A stretch of DNA of 64,000 nucleotides from Crossiella sp. S99.2 (GTDB taxonomy: Bacteria > Actinomycetota > Actinomycetes > Mycobacteriales > Pseudonocardiaceae): contig NZ_JALMDK010000016.1 of the NCBI RefSeq assembly GCF_023094165.1, positions 166,602-230,601 on the forward strand, read 5' to 3'. This document shows, piece by piece, positions 45,766 to 54,158 of the stretch. The position numbers and the translations under genes were made by a program. The notes beneath the pieces are model-generated. The model was given only the letters and a program-made list of their open reading frames with translations, was not told the origin of the DNA and searched no databases. Every line of letters starts with the position of its first letter. Within the stretch, counting starts at the first letter, position 1.

Positions 45766-45945
45766 ACTGTCGCCGCCCGTCACTCCACCCGACGAATCGA
45801 TGTTGGGAGTGCATTAGGCGCTCTTGTCGGCCCGGGTGGAAGTGTTGCCGACGGCCCCGGGTACAAGTGGGCAATCAGAGTGCACGATGTGACACCGTTG
45901 CGCTGGACGGCGGTCCCGCTACCTGGGCGTTCGTCCCCCGGGCAT

Positions 45946-45985
45946 GGGTCGTTCCGGGCAGCGCGCGGTCCGCCCGGAACGACCC
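45946..45985. terminator. Stem-loop terminator after the crystallin-like gene
   Basis: A perfect 14-bp inverted repeat (GGGTCGTTCCGGGC at 45946-45959 and its complement at 45972-45985) lies 11 bp beyond the stop of the minus-strand gene ending at 45997. Confidence 0.85.
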
Positions 45986-45996
45986 AAGCCTCGCGG

Positions 45997-46365
45997 TCAG
46001 CGGTCGATGTGGATCTTGACTACCGCACCGTACTTCTGGTACTTCGACTCGTTCTTCCGGAACGTGTGGCGGTAGCGGCTGCCGTCGCCCGGTTCGTATT
46101 CGAACCAGCCCTTGTTGTTGCCGGAGCTGAAGTTCGTCACCCCGGGCTGGTCGAGCGAGCGCTCACCCGCATTGGCGAAGCACCTTTTGAAACCACCGTT
46201 GTTGTTCCGGATGCCGATGATGAAGTACTTGTCGACCCAGATCGGGTTGTTGCACTCCGCGACGTTGATTTCGTTGATCGCGAAGGCCGGGGCGACACTG
46301 ATGGTGCCGAGGCTCATCGCCGACATCGCGAGCACAGTCAGGACACGCGTTCTCATTCTTTTCAT
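45997..46365 (-). CDS. Secreted beta/gamma-crystallin-like (killer-toxin-like) protein
   Basis: This 122-aa protein has a signal peptide (MRTRVLTVLAMSAMSLGTI, cleavage near APAFA). The mature part has CFANAGERSL, GVTNFSSGNNKGWFEY, the Greek-key signature of Streptomyces killer-toxin-like beta/gamma-crystallins. Two cysteines (AECNNP and KRCFANAG) probably pair. It lies 16 bp after the cyclase gene and may be co-transcribed. The opening NPIWVDKYF recurs, changed, in the small protein at 63575-63901. Confidence 0.78.
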   Translation of the reverse strand: MKRMRTRVLTVLAMSAMSLGTISVAPAFAINEINVAECNNPIWVDKYFIIGIRNNNGGFKRCFANAGERSLDQPGVTNFSSGNNKGWFEYEPGDGSRYRHTFRKNESKYQKYGAVVKIHIDR

Positions 46366-46381
46366 CACAGTCTCTTTCAGG

Positions 46382-47260
46382 TCAGAACACGGCGATGGGG
46401 TTGACCGGGACGCCGGTCAGGCCGTGGATACGGGGCGGGGCGATGCTGAGCAGGAAGGTGTGCCGGTTGAGCTGGGCGCACAGCGCCGCGAGGTCGTCGA
46501 GTGCGGCCGCGTCGATCAGCGGCATCGCCATCCGGCCCAGGCCGATCCCGTGCAGCGGAGACGGGCTGACCGGGTCGAACGGCGGGTAGGCGTCGCCCCG
46601 GTCACCGGCGAAGAGGGCGACGCCTCGGCGGTGCATCCAGCACACCGCGTCCAGGCTGATGCCCGGGGTCGGCGTGCCGGGAACCGGGGTGCTCGACCAG
46701 CCCAGTCGCACCACCAGCGCGTCGCCCGAGCCCACCTCGACGCCTTGGCGCTGCTCGGCCCGCTCGAAGTCCAGCCCGGTCACCGCGTGCCCGGAGGCGA
46801 GCGGTCCCTCGTGCGCCAGGTCGAGCAGCACCCCGCGGGTGACGATCCCGGCGGCGAAGGCCGTGGTGGAGGCGTGCGTGACACCGCCGGGGGTCACGGT
46901 CTGGGCGCGCGGGCGGCCCGGGTACACCTGGTCGTCGGTGGACCAGTGTGCCAGCGCGTCGAGGTGGGTCGAGTTCGCGTGGTGGTTGGTGACCAGCATC
47001 AGATCCGCGGCCACGCCGATCCCGGTGTGCTGCATCATCTGCTGCACGGGCGAGGCGTCCACCGTGCTGGGCGCGAACGGGCTGCTGATCATCGGATTGG
47101 GCGTGATCGGCAGGGCCAGCGAGGCCCACCGGCCGATCCGCACCTCCGCCGCCGCGCGCACCCGCACCTGGTCGGTGATGAGGTTGAGCGTGCCCAGTTC
47201 GTCCTCGGGTCCCCATCTGCCCCAGTTGTCCGGGAGTTCGGGGTCGGTCGCGGCGGTCAT
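46382..47260 (-). CDS. Cyclase-family protein (kynurenine formamidase-like)
   Basis: This 292-aa protein has the metal-binding HANSTHLDALAHW segment and GIVTRGVLLDLA, as in the cyclase family that includes kynurenine formamidases and polyketide-related cyclases. It also has WGRWGPEDELGTLNLI near the start, typical of the large-family branch acting on lactones or amides. ATG 47260 overlaps the glycosyltransferase stop (ATGA), so both enzymes probably modify one small molecule. Confidence 0.85.
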   Translation of the reverse strand: MTAATDPELPDNWGRWGPEDELGTLNLITDQVRVRAAAEVRIGRWASLALPITPNPMISSPFAPSTVDASPVQQMMQHTGIGVAADLMLVTNHHANSTHLDALAHWSTDDQVYPGRPRAQTVTPGGVTHASTTAFAAGIVTRGVLLDLAHEGPLASGHAVTGLDFERAEQRQGVEVGSGDALVVRLGWSSTPVPGTPTPGISLDAVCWMHRRGVALFAGDRGDAYPPFDPVSPSPLHGIGLGRMAMPLIDAAALDDLAALCAQLNRHTFLLSIAPPRIHGLTGVPVNPIAVF

Positions 47261-48354
47261 GGCAGGCGCCGCAGCAGTTCCGCCCACGCGTCCTGCGGGG
47301 CGGGCAGTTCGGCGATCCGGACCGCGGCCTCGCGGGCGGCGTCCCGGTAGGCCGGGTCGGTGAGCACGGTGCCGACGGCTTCGGCGATCCGGTCCGTCTC
47401 GTCCGGACCGAGCACGATCGCCGCGCCCGTGCCGGCCGCGCCCTGGGCCACGAAGGGCTGGTCGGCGAGCACGGGCTGGATGACCATCGGCAGGCCGTGG
47501 CTCAGCGTGGCCGAGACCGTGCCCGCGCCGCCGACCGTGACCACCGCGTCGACCGAGGGAAGCAGGTCGGCCAGCGAGGTGAACCCGACGAACCGGACGT
47601 TCTCCGGCGCATCCGGCGCTTCCTCGGCGGTGACCAGGATCTCGGCGTCCACAGTGGACACCGCAGCCAGCAGCCGGGCCAGGTGCGCCTCGGGGTCAAC
47701 CACGGTGCCGAGAGTGAGCAGCACCCGCCGCCGGTCGCCGCGCTCCAGCACGGCGGATTCGGCGCCCGGCGGTCGATGGGCCCTCGGGCGCATGGGGATC
47801 CGGTTCTCCGCGAGCAGGTGACCTGCCAGATGCAGCAGTGACGGCACCGCGTCCAGCAACGCCAGCGGGGGCGACGGCGTCAGGCCCCGCGACTCGGCCT
47901 GGAAGGCAAACCGTTCCGCGAACCCCTCGTGCATCTCCGGCGGCATCGTCGTGGTGATGTTGAAGAACGCCCAGGGCACGTCGAGGACCGTGGCCACCAG
48001 CGGCGCGATCAGGTCGGCGACGTCGGAGATGATCAGGTCCGGCTGGAACTCCTTGGCGACAGCCAGCACCTCCTCGAAGCACAGGTCGACCCTGGTGTCG
48101 GCGCACAGGGCGATCACGCCGGCGGGATCGCTGATGTCGGTCATGTCTATCGACCAGCCCCGCCGCTCATGTTCGGCGGCCAGTTCCGGCCAGTCCGCGC
48201 CGACCGGGATGAACGGCAGGTCTCCCACGACATGCGCCTTCGAGGCCGCCGTGGCCACCGCCACCTCCGCGCCCGCGGAACGCGCGGCGACCGCGAAGGG
48301 GAGCAAAGGGACGAGGTGCCCGAACGCGGGCAGGCTGGAGAACAGAACTCTCAT
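47257..48354 (-). CDS. Glycosyltransferase, GT1 / EryCIII-like
   Basis: This 365-aa protein begins MRVLFSSLPAFGHLVPLLP, the GT-B opening of natural-product glycosyltransferases. The C-terminal nucleotide-sugar site reads VVTVGGAGTVSATLSHGLPMV and PVLADQPFVAQ, with the family's H/E pocket partly changed. It probably transfers a sugar to a secondary metabolite or inactivates one. No ribosome binding site is clear; ATG 48366 is four codons upstream and the message could be leaderless. Confidence 0.87.
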   Translation of the reverse strand: MRVLFSSLPAFGHLVPLLPFAVAARSAGAEVAVATAASKAHVVGDLPFIPVGADWPELAAEHERRGWSIDMTDISDPAGVIALCADTRVDLCFEEVLAVAKEFQPDLIISDVADLIAPLVATVLDVPWAFFNITTTMPPEMHEGFAERFAFQAESRGLTPSPPLALLDAVPSLLHLAGHLLAENRIPMRPRAHRPPGAESAVLERGDRRRVLLTLGTVVDPEAHLARLLAAVSTVDAEILVTAEEAPDAPENVRFVGFTSLADLLPSVDAVVTVGGAGTVSATLSHGLPMVIQPVLADQPFVAQGAAGTGAAIVLGPDETDRIAEAVGTVLTDPAYRDAAREAAVRIAELPAPQDAWAELLRRLP

Positions 48355-48501
48355 ACTTGTCAACATACGCAAGCCATCCGGGTGAAAAGGTTGCTCAACG
48401 CCAGTTTCGCGTGACCAGTTCCCGCCACCATTCACCTTGTCCCCCAACGACTTTCGGCAGCATCCAGCAACAGTCCTTTGTGGACATACGAGGGCGAGTT
48501 G

Positions 48502-49563
48502 TCAGTAGGTGATCAGTGGCTTGATGACGTTGTCCTTCTTGTTCCGCATGATGTCGAAGGCCGTTTCCGCCTCGGCCAAGGGAAAGCGGTGCGTGGTCAT
48601 CGGGGTGGGATCCACCCTTCCGTTGGCCAGCAAGCGCATCAGCCGGGTCATCCGCTCGCGGCCGCCGGGACACAGGTCGGTGGTGATCTTCTTGCCCGCC
48701 ATGCCCAGGCCGAACGCGTCCAGCGGAATTGACAGCGTGGGCCCGTCCGCGCCGTGGTAGCCGATGTTGGAGATCGTGCCGCCGGCCCGGGTGGCGCGGA
48801 TGCAACCTTCCCAGGTCGCTTGCGCGCCAAGGGCTTCGATCGCGGAGTCGACTCCGCCGCCGGTCAGCGCGAGGATCTCCGCGGCCGGGTCGGTGGCCGC
48901 CGGGTCCAGCACCAGATCGGCCCCGAACCGCTTGGCCAGCGCGGCTCGTCCGGGGATGCCTTCCACCGCGATGACGAGCCCGGCGCCCAGCAGGCGCGCT
49001 CCCAGGGTGGCCGAGAGGCCCACCGCGCCCTGGGCGAACACCGCTACGGTGCCGCCGATCGGGATGTTGGCGTTCTCCGCGCCGACGAAACCGGTGGAGA
49101 GCATGTCGCAGGCGTAGACGGCGGCCTCGTCGGAGACTCCGTCCGGGATCGGCGCGAGGTTGTAGTCCGCGTCATTGACGTGGAAGTACTCCGCGAGGTT
49201 GCCGTCTTTCCTTGCGGTGTAACGGTATGCGCCCAGCGGACCGCCGCACTGCGAGGTGAATCCGCGCTGGCAGTAGTCGCAGGTCCCGTCCGGGGTGATG
49301 GCGTTGACGGCCACCCGGTCCCCGACGGCCACCGAGGTGACGCCCTCGCCGATCGCGTGCACGATACCGACGCTCTCGTGGCCCAGCAGGCGCCCGTCGG
49401 GCACCGGCACCGCGCCGAGCACGGCGTGCACGTCCGAGGTGCAGATGAGCGAGGCCGTGGTCCGGACGATGGCCTCGCCGGGACCGGCGGCCGGGATGTC
49501 GCGTTCGACAAGGCCGACCTCGCCCCGGCCGAGGAAGGCAAGGCCGCGCATTCGATCAGTCAT
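48502..49563 (-). CDS. Zinc-type alcohol dehydrogenase (MDR family)
   Basis: This 353-aa protein has ICTSDVHAV and GHESVGIV for the catalytic zinc, a structural-zinc-like CDYCQRGFTSQC (three cysteines) and the coenzyme region VAVFAQGAVGLSATLGARLLGAG. Related NADP-dependent enzymes act on secondary alcohols (IPDGVSDEAAVYACDMLSTG is typical). ATG 49563 begins MTDRMRGLAFLG. It is on the same strand as the glycosyltransferase, 147 bp upstream, and divergent from spo0M. Confidence 0.88.
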   Translation of the reverse strand: MTDRMRGLAFLGRGEVGLVERDIPAAGPGEAIVRTTASLICTSDVHAVLGAVPVPDGRLLGHESVGIVHAIGEGVTSVAVGDRVAVNAITPDGTCDYCQRGFTSQCGGPLGAYRYTARKDGNLAEYFHVNDADYNLAPIPDGVSDEAAVYACDMLSTGFVGAENANIPIGGTVAVFAQGAVGLSATLGARLLGAGLVIAVEGIPGRAALAKRFGADLVLDPAATDPAAEILALTGGGVDSAIEALGAQATWEGCIRATRAGGTISNIGYHGADGPTLSIPLDAFGLGMAGKKITTDLCPGGRERMTRLMRLLANGRVDPTPMTTHRFPLAEAETAFDIMRNKKDNVIKPLITY

Positions 49564-49663
49564 GCTGGTCTCTCCACAATGGACTTGAAACAGACGGCGA
49601 CCGCCCGTCTGTTTCAGACTAGCCACGGACCAGCCACCGGAGCGGGGTCAGCCGCGGTTCCAG

Positions 49664-49760
49664 CCACCCGGCGGGGGTGTCATCCAGCCGGGTGGGGGGT
49701 TGTTCCGGACGCATGAGGGATGCGTGACGCCGGTCGGCCCAGCGAGGCTGGGCCAGGTGA
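49664..49760 (+). promoter_or_regulatory. Hairpin leader element A, upstream of spo0M
   Basis: First hairpin: CCACCCGGC (49664-49672) and GCCGGGTGG (49687-49695) around GGGGGTGTCATCCA. Second hairpin: ACGCAT (49709-49714) and ATGCGT (49720-49725). The same ordered blocks (CGGCGGGGG, TCATCCAGCCGG, GGACGC, TGA, GGATGCG, GCGAGGCTGG) recur before the gene at 63575. It may be a promoter, an attenuator or an RNA switch; the function is unknown. Confidence 0.6.
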
Positions 49761-49825
49761 CACAGGCGGTGCGGACTGACTCGCTCCGGCGGCGGCTGTG
49801 CCACCTGTCCCGAAGGAGACTGTTC

Positions 49826-50638
49826 ATGTTCCACCGGACGCAGAGCGCATTTGGTATCAGTGACCCCTCCGTCGAGACCTGGCTGGACGCACCGCACGCC
49901 GTGCCCGGCAGGCCGCTGACCGGCCAGGTCTACCTCCAGGCCGGCTCCGCGGCGGCCGAGATCAGCCGGATCGTGCTGTCGCTGGTCACCGAGGTCGAGG
50001 GCGAGCATGGGCCGGGCAGCACCGCGGAGTTCTTCCGGCTGGTGCTGCAGCAGGACATCAGCGTGTCAGCGGGTGAGCTGGTCATCCTCCCGTTCCAGCT
50101 GCCGGTGCCGTGGGAGACGCCGCTCACCGCGGTCGGCGGGTCGCCGCTGCCACGCACGGCGGTGGGGCTCCGGACCGAACTGATGGTCTCGGGCAGGCCG
50201 GACCGGGACGATCTCGACTGGGTGCAGATCAACCCGATGCCCAGCCAGAACACCGTGCTGGCGGCGTTCACCCAGCTCGGCTTCTCCTTCCGCGAGGTCG
50301 GCGTGGCCACCGGCCGGGTGCCCGAACTGCCCCAGGAAATGGGTTTCTACCAGGCATTCGCCTTCGCCTCGCCCGCCCCGTTCGCGAACCGGGTGGACGA
50401 GGTCGAACTGATCTTCGTGCCCAGCGAGCACGAGCTGTGCGTGCTGCTGGCCGCCGACCGGCGCGGCGGCGAGTTCCCGCACGGCGACAACGCCTTCGGC
50501 CACTTCCGCCTATCCCACCAGGAAGCACAGGCCACCAACTGGCCCGCCCTGATCTCCGCCTGGCTAACCCTGACCGCCGAGCGCGACCAGGTGACCCCGG
50601 CCGTCCCAACGTCGAGTTGGCCCAAGCCGTACGCCTAG
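49826..50638 (+). CDS. spo0M: Sporulation-control protein Spo0M
   Basis: This 270-aa protein has the arrestin-like Spo0M pattern: VETWLDAPHAVPGRPLTGQVYL, FQLPVPWETPLTAVGG, VGLRTELMVSG, DDLDWVQINPMP and the C-terminal LSHQEAQATNWPALI. Spo0M proteins are cytoplasmic and affect sporulation or stress in Bacillus and Actinobacteria. ATG 49826 follows GAAGGAGAC. The last eight codons (SSWPKPYA) and the TAG stop lie inside an intergenic repeat copy, so the repeat has set the C-terminus. Confidence 0.88.
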   Translation: MFHRTQSAFGISDPSVETWLDAPHAVPGRPLTGQVYLQAGSAAAEISRIVLSLVTEVEGEHGPGSTAEFFRLVLQQDISVSAGELVILPFQLPVPWETPLTAVGGSPLPRTAVGLRTELMVSGRPDRDDLDWVQINPMPSQNTVLAAFTQLGFSFREVGVATGRVPELPQEMGFYQAFAFASPAPFANRVDEVELIFVPSEHELCVLLAADRRGGEFPHGDNAFGHFRLSHQEAQATNWPALISAWLTLTAERDQVTPAVPTSSWPKPYA

Positions 50639-50675
50639 TTGGCCAAACTGGACGTACCACTTTGGCCAACTCGAC
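50611..50675. repeat. Palindrome of the TTGGCC/GTAC family, copy 4, overlapping the spo0M stop
   Basis: Arms at 50611-50635 and 50651-50675 match at 21 of 25 positions (core GTCGAGTTGGCC). The stop codon TAG is in the loop. It separates spo0M from the two-component pair downstream. Confidence 0.82.
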
Positions 50676-50764
50676 GGCAGGTGCCTGCCTCCGGCGAGCC
50701 GGGTGGTCGCCGGGGCTGGTGCTGGCCACACTGGACCGGCACAGGAGCCGCAAAGGAGCGTGGC

Positions 50765-51430
50765 GTGATTCGGGTGATCGTCGTGGACGACGAGGAACTG
50801 GTGCGATCAGGCTTCCGCCTCATCCTCCAGGCGGCCGGGGACATCCAGGTCGTCGCGACCTCGACCGGCGCACAGGCCGTGCGCGAGGTGACCGAGCACC
50901 GGCCCGATGTGGTGCTGCTGGACATCCGGATGGCCGATGTGGACGGACTCACCGTGCTCCGCCAGCTCCAGGGCCTCAAGCCCCCGCCGGTGGTTGCCAT
51001 GCTGACCACCTTCGACTCCGACGAGTACATCGCCACCGCCCTGCGCTCCGGCGCGGCGGGCTTCATCCTCAAGGACACCGCGCCCGACCAGCTCGCCCAG
51101 ATGGTCCGCACCGTCGCCGCGGGCGGCGTGGTGCTCTCCTCCAAGGTCACCCGCACGGTGGTGGAGGGCTATCTCGGCGCGGGCAGCGACGCCGAGGCCG
51201 CGGCCACCGCGCTGACCGAACAGCTCACCGAACGGGAACACGCCGTGCTGGTGCTGATCGCCGAGGGGCTGTCCAACACCGAGATCGGCGCCCGGATCCA
51301 CGTCAGCGCCAGCACGGTGAAGGACCACGTCAGCGCCATCCTGACCAAGCTGCGGGTGGGCAGCCGGGTGCAGGCCGCACTGGTGGCCGAGCGCGCCGGC
51401 CTGCTCAGCACCGAGGAACCCCGGTCATGA
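50765..51430 (+). CDS. NarL/LuxR-family response regulator
   Basis: This 221-aa protein has an N-terminal receiver with D8, D9 and phosphoacceptor D53 (VLLDIRMAD), T in MLTTFD, and K in FILKDTAP. C-terminal LuxR HTH: LTEREHAVLVLIAEGLSNTEIG, HVSASTVKDHVSAILTKL. GTG 50765 follows GGAGCGTGGC. Its stop overlaps the kinase start (ATGA), marking a cognate pair. It is an ordinary phospho-dependent regulator, unlike the Asp-less LuxR paralogues elsewhere in the window. Confidence 0.95.
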   Translation: MIRVIVVDDEELVRSGFRLILQAAGDIQVVATSTGAQAVREVTEHRPDVVLLDIRMADVDGLTVLRQLQGLKPPPVVAMLTTFDSDEYIATALRSGAAGFILKDTAPDQLAQMVRTVAAGGVVLSSKVTRTVVEGYLGAGSDAEAAATALTEQLTEREHAVLVLIAEGLSNTEIGARIHVSASTVKDHVSAILTKLRVGSRVQAALVAERAGLLSTEEPRS

Positions 51431-52518
51431 AAAGCCGGCTGCGCGGGTGGCTCATCGACATCGCCGTGCTGGCCTTCGCCACGGTGGAGGCGGTCCTCAC
51501 CACGCTCAGCGAGCCGACCGCGACCGCCTGGTTCGGCGTCGCCGCCGTGCTCGCGCTGCTGCTGCGCCACCGCTGGCCGTTGCCCGTCTACCTGCTGACG
51601 CTGCCCGCCGTGGCCTTCCTGGATGTGTACGTCCCGGCGGTCGTGGCGCTCTACTCGATCTCCGCCCGGTACCGGAACTGGTGGCTGCTCATCAGCTGCG
51701 GGCTGGCCCTGACGGCCGGCCTGTTCTTCCCGCTGCCCGGACCAGACGAGGATTTCAAGGCCTCGGACCTGGTGCTCGAACTTATCGACTCGCTGATGAC
51801 CGCGGGCGGCCCGATCCTGCTCGGCCGGTTCCTGCAAACCCGGCATGAACTGGCCCTGCGACTGGAAGAGGTCAAACAGGCCAGGGAGTACGAACGGCAG
51901 CTGGACGCCCAGGTGATCCTGACCAAGGAGCGCAACCAGCTGGCCAGGGAGATGCACGACGTGGTCTCCCACCAGGTGAGCCTGATCGCGGTGCAGGCCG
52001 GGGTGGTCACGGTGAGCACCGCCGATCCCGCGGTGCGGGAGGCGGTGGAGCACATCCGCACCCTGTCGGTGAACACCCTGGACGAACTGCGGCACATGGT
52101 GAACCTGCTGCGCGCCTCCGGCACCCCGGAGTCCGAACTCTCGCCCCAGCCCACGCTGGCCGAGTTGCGCAGGCTCATCGACAACAGCGGAATCGACACC
52201 CAATTGGTCGGCACCGCTCCCACCGGTATCGAAGCGCCCATGCAGCGGGCCATTTACCGCACCATCCAGGAGGCTTTGACCAATGTCCGCAAACACGCTC
52301 CCGGCGCCAAGGCCACGGTCGAGTTCAGACGTGATGACAGCGATCTGACCGTCACCGTCACCAACACCGCGCCCACCCGGCCCGCACTCGCCCTGCCCAG
52401 CGCCCAGCACGGGCTGGTCGGCCTGCGGGAGCGGGCCGCGTTGCTGGACGGGCGATTCCACGCGGGTTCCACCCCCGACGGCGGGTACCAGCTCCGATTG
52501 CGACTTCCGCTCACCTGA
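51427..52518 (+). CDS. Sensor histidine kinase (HisKA_3/DesK-like), partner of the NarL regulator
   Basis: This 363-aa protein has about five TM helices in the first 150 residues, a HisKA_3 dimer region with H177 in REMHDVVSHQVSLIAV, and HATPase_c (EALTNVRKHAPGA, HGLVGLRERAALL). It lacks a large external sensor, so it may sense the membrane. ATG 51427 overlaps the response regulator stop. Confidence 0.95.
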   Translation: MKSRLRGWLIDIAVLAFATVEAVLTTLSEPTATAWFGVAAVLALLLRHRWPLPVYLLTLPAVAFLDVYVPAVVALYSISARYRNWWLLISCGLALTAGLFFPLPGPDEDFKASDLVLELIDSLMTAGGPILLGRFLQTRHELALRLEEVKQAREYERQLDAQVILTKERNQLAREMHDVVSHQVSLIAVQAGVVTVSTADPAVREAVEHIRTLSVNTLDELRHMVNLLRASGTPESELSPQPTLAELRRLIDNSGIDTQLVGTAPTGIEAPMQRAIYRTIQEALTNVRKHAPGAKATVEFRRDDSDLTVTVTNTAPTRPALALPSAQHGLVGLRERAALLDGRFHAGSTPDGGYQLRLRLPLT

Positions 52519-52616
52519 CGGTCAGCGGAAAACAATTCCGAATAGCGAAGACCAGGCGTACGACATTCAGGTCGTGCCGCCGGGAACAATACTGTCCGAA
52601 ATGAAACGAAGTAGTC

Positions 52617-54158
52617 ATGGTCTATGTCCGCACCAATCACCCCGGGCTGAGTGCCGCGGACCGCCGGTTGTTCCGGCGGTTCGGCTGGGGACCCGCTCGT
52701 GCGGTGCCACCCGAGCCACTGCACGAGGTGATCACCCGGCAGGCCGCCGCGGCCCCCGGCGCGATCGCGGTCGAGCACGGCGAGCAACAGCTGACCTACG
52801 GCGAACTCGACCGCCAGGCCGATCGGCTGGCCGCCCGCCTGATCGAGCAGGGGGTGCGGCCGGGCGAGCACGTCGTGCTGGTCGTGCACCGCGGCATCCC
52901 GATGGTGGTCGGCATCCTGGCCACCCTCAAGGCGGGTGCGGCCTATGTCCCGCAGGACGCCAGGATCCTCCGGCCCGCCACGCTGCGGCACATCCTCGCC
53001 ACCACGCAAGCCAGGATCGTGCTTACCCAGTCCGATGAGCCGGTGACCGTCCCAAGTGGACACCTCACCATCGACATCGACATCGACGTGATCATGGCTG
53101 AACAGAACAAGTTCACCGCACCACGGGTGGACGTCACCCCGGACCACGGGTGCTACGTCCTGTTCACCTCGGGCACCACCGGCACCCCCAACGGTGTCGT
53201 GGTCACCCACGCCAACGTGGCCAACCTGCTGCGCACCGAGCCCGGCGATCTCGGCATCCGGCCGGGCACGGTGGTCGGGCAGCTCCTCAACATCGCCTTC
53301 GACCTGGCCGCCTGGGAGATCCTGGGCTGCCTCAGCCACGGCGGCACCCTGCTCATCCGCGGCGAGGACATCCAGGCGACCGCGGAACGGGTGGACGTCC
53401 TGATCGCCACCCCCACCATCCTGGCCGCGCTCGACCCCGCCCGCTGCACCCGGATGCGCACGGTCGCGGTCGCGGGCGAGCCCTGCCCGCGCCCGCTGGC
53501 CGACCGCTGGGCCAGGGTCACCGCCTTCTACAACGGCTGTGGCCCCACCGAGGTCACCATCGTCAATACCATGCAGCGCCACCATCCCGGCGCCGAACGC
53601 CTGACCATCGGCAAACCCACCCCGAACAACACCGTCTACATCCTGGACGAGCACCGGCAGCCCTGCCCGATCGGCGCGGTCGGCGAGATGTGGGCCGGCG
53701 GGGACTGCGTGTCAGCGGGCTATCTGGCCAACCCCGGTCTCAACGCCGAGCGCTACGCACCCGATCCGTTCCTCGGGGAGGGCCGAATGATGTTCCGCAC
53801 CAGGGATCTGGGCCGGTGGACCCCGGACGGCGAACTGGAACACCTCGGCCGCACCGACGACCAGGTGAAGATCCGCGGCTTCCGGGTGGAGCTGGACTCG
53901 GTGTCCGCGGTGCTGGAGCAGCTGCCCGGCTGCACCAGGGCGGCCACGGTCAAGCTGGACGACCGCACACTGGTGTCCTTTGTCCAGCCCGAAACCGTCG
54001 ACCCGGCCGCCGCACTGCGCGCGATCGCCGAAGACCTGCCGTACTACTGCGTTCCGGCCGCCGTGCACCCCTTGCCCACGCTGCCCAGCACCGACCGAGG
54101 CAAGATCGACAAGGCGCTGCTGCTGCGCATCGCACGCGGTACGGGGGCAGTGGCATGA
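52617..54158 (+). CDS. Stand-alone NRPS-type adenylation domain protein, TmpL-like N-terminal half
   Basis: This 513-aa protein has the full set of adenylation motifs: LTYGELDRQADRLA, LKAGAAYVPQD, LFTSGTTGTPNGVVVTH (about 183), YNGCGPTEVTI, GRTDDQVKIRGFRVE and the final STDRGKIDK with the catalytic Lys. The usual PKG of the A3 loop is PNG here. No carrier or condensation domain follows; instead the next gene, overlapping by ATGA, encodes a membrane FAD/NAD(P) protein. Fungal TmpL joins these parts in one chain, so the two probably form one complex. The amino acid or acid activated is unknown. Confidence 0.85.
   Translation: MVYVRTNHPGLSAADRRLFRRFGWGPARAVPPEPLHEVITRQAAAAPGAIAVEHGEQQLTYGELDRQADRLAARLIEQGVRPGEHVVLVVHRGIPMVVGILATLKAGAAYVPQDARILRPATLRHILATTQARIVLTQSDEPVTVPSGHLTIDIDIDVIMAEQNKFTAPRVDVTPDHGCYVLFTSGTTGTPNGVVVTHANVANLLRTEPGDLGIRPGTVVGQLLNIAFDLAAWEILGCLSHGGTLLIRGEDIQATAERVDVLIATPTILAALDPARCTRMRTVAVAGEPCPRPLADRWARVTAFYNGCGPTEVTIVNTMQRHHPGAERLTIGKPTPNNTVYILDEHRQPCPIGAVGEMWAGGDCVSAGYLANPGLNAERYAPDPFLGEGRMMFRTRDLGRWTPDGELEHLGRTDDQVKIRGFRVELDSVSAVLEQLPGCTRAATVKLDDRTLVSFVQPETVDPAAALRAIAEDLPYYCVPAAVHPLPTLPSTDRGKIDKALLLRIARGTGAVA

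Noticed and set aside
49700..49825. Earlier GTG start of spo0M inside the hairpin leader
   Set aside because: In frame, but the Spo0M fold begins at ATG 49826, which has GAAGGAGAC in front; the upstream part is Arg-rich and belongs to the leader.
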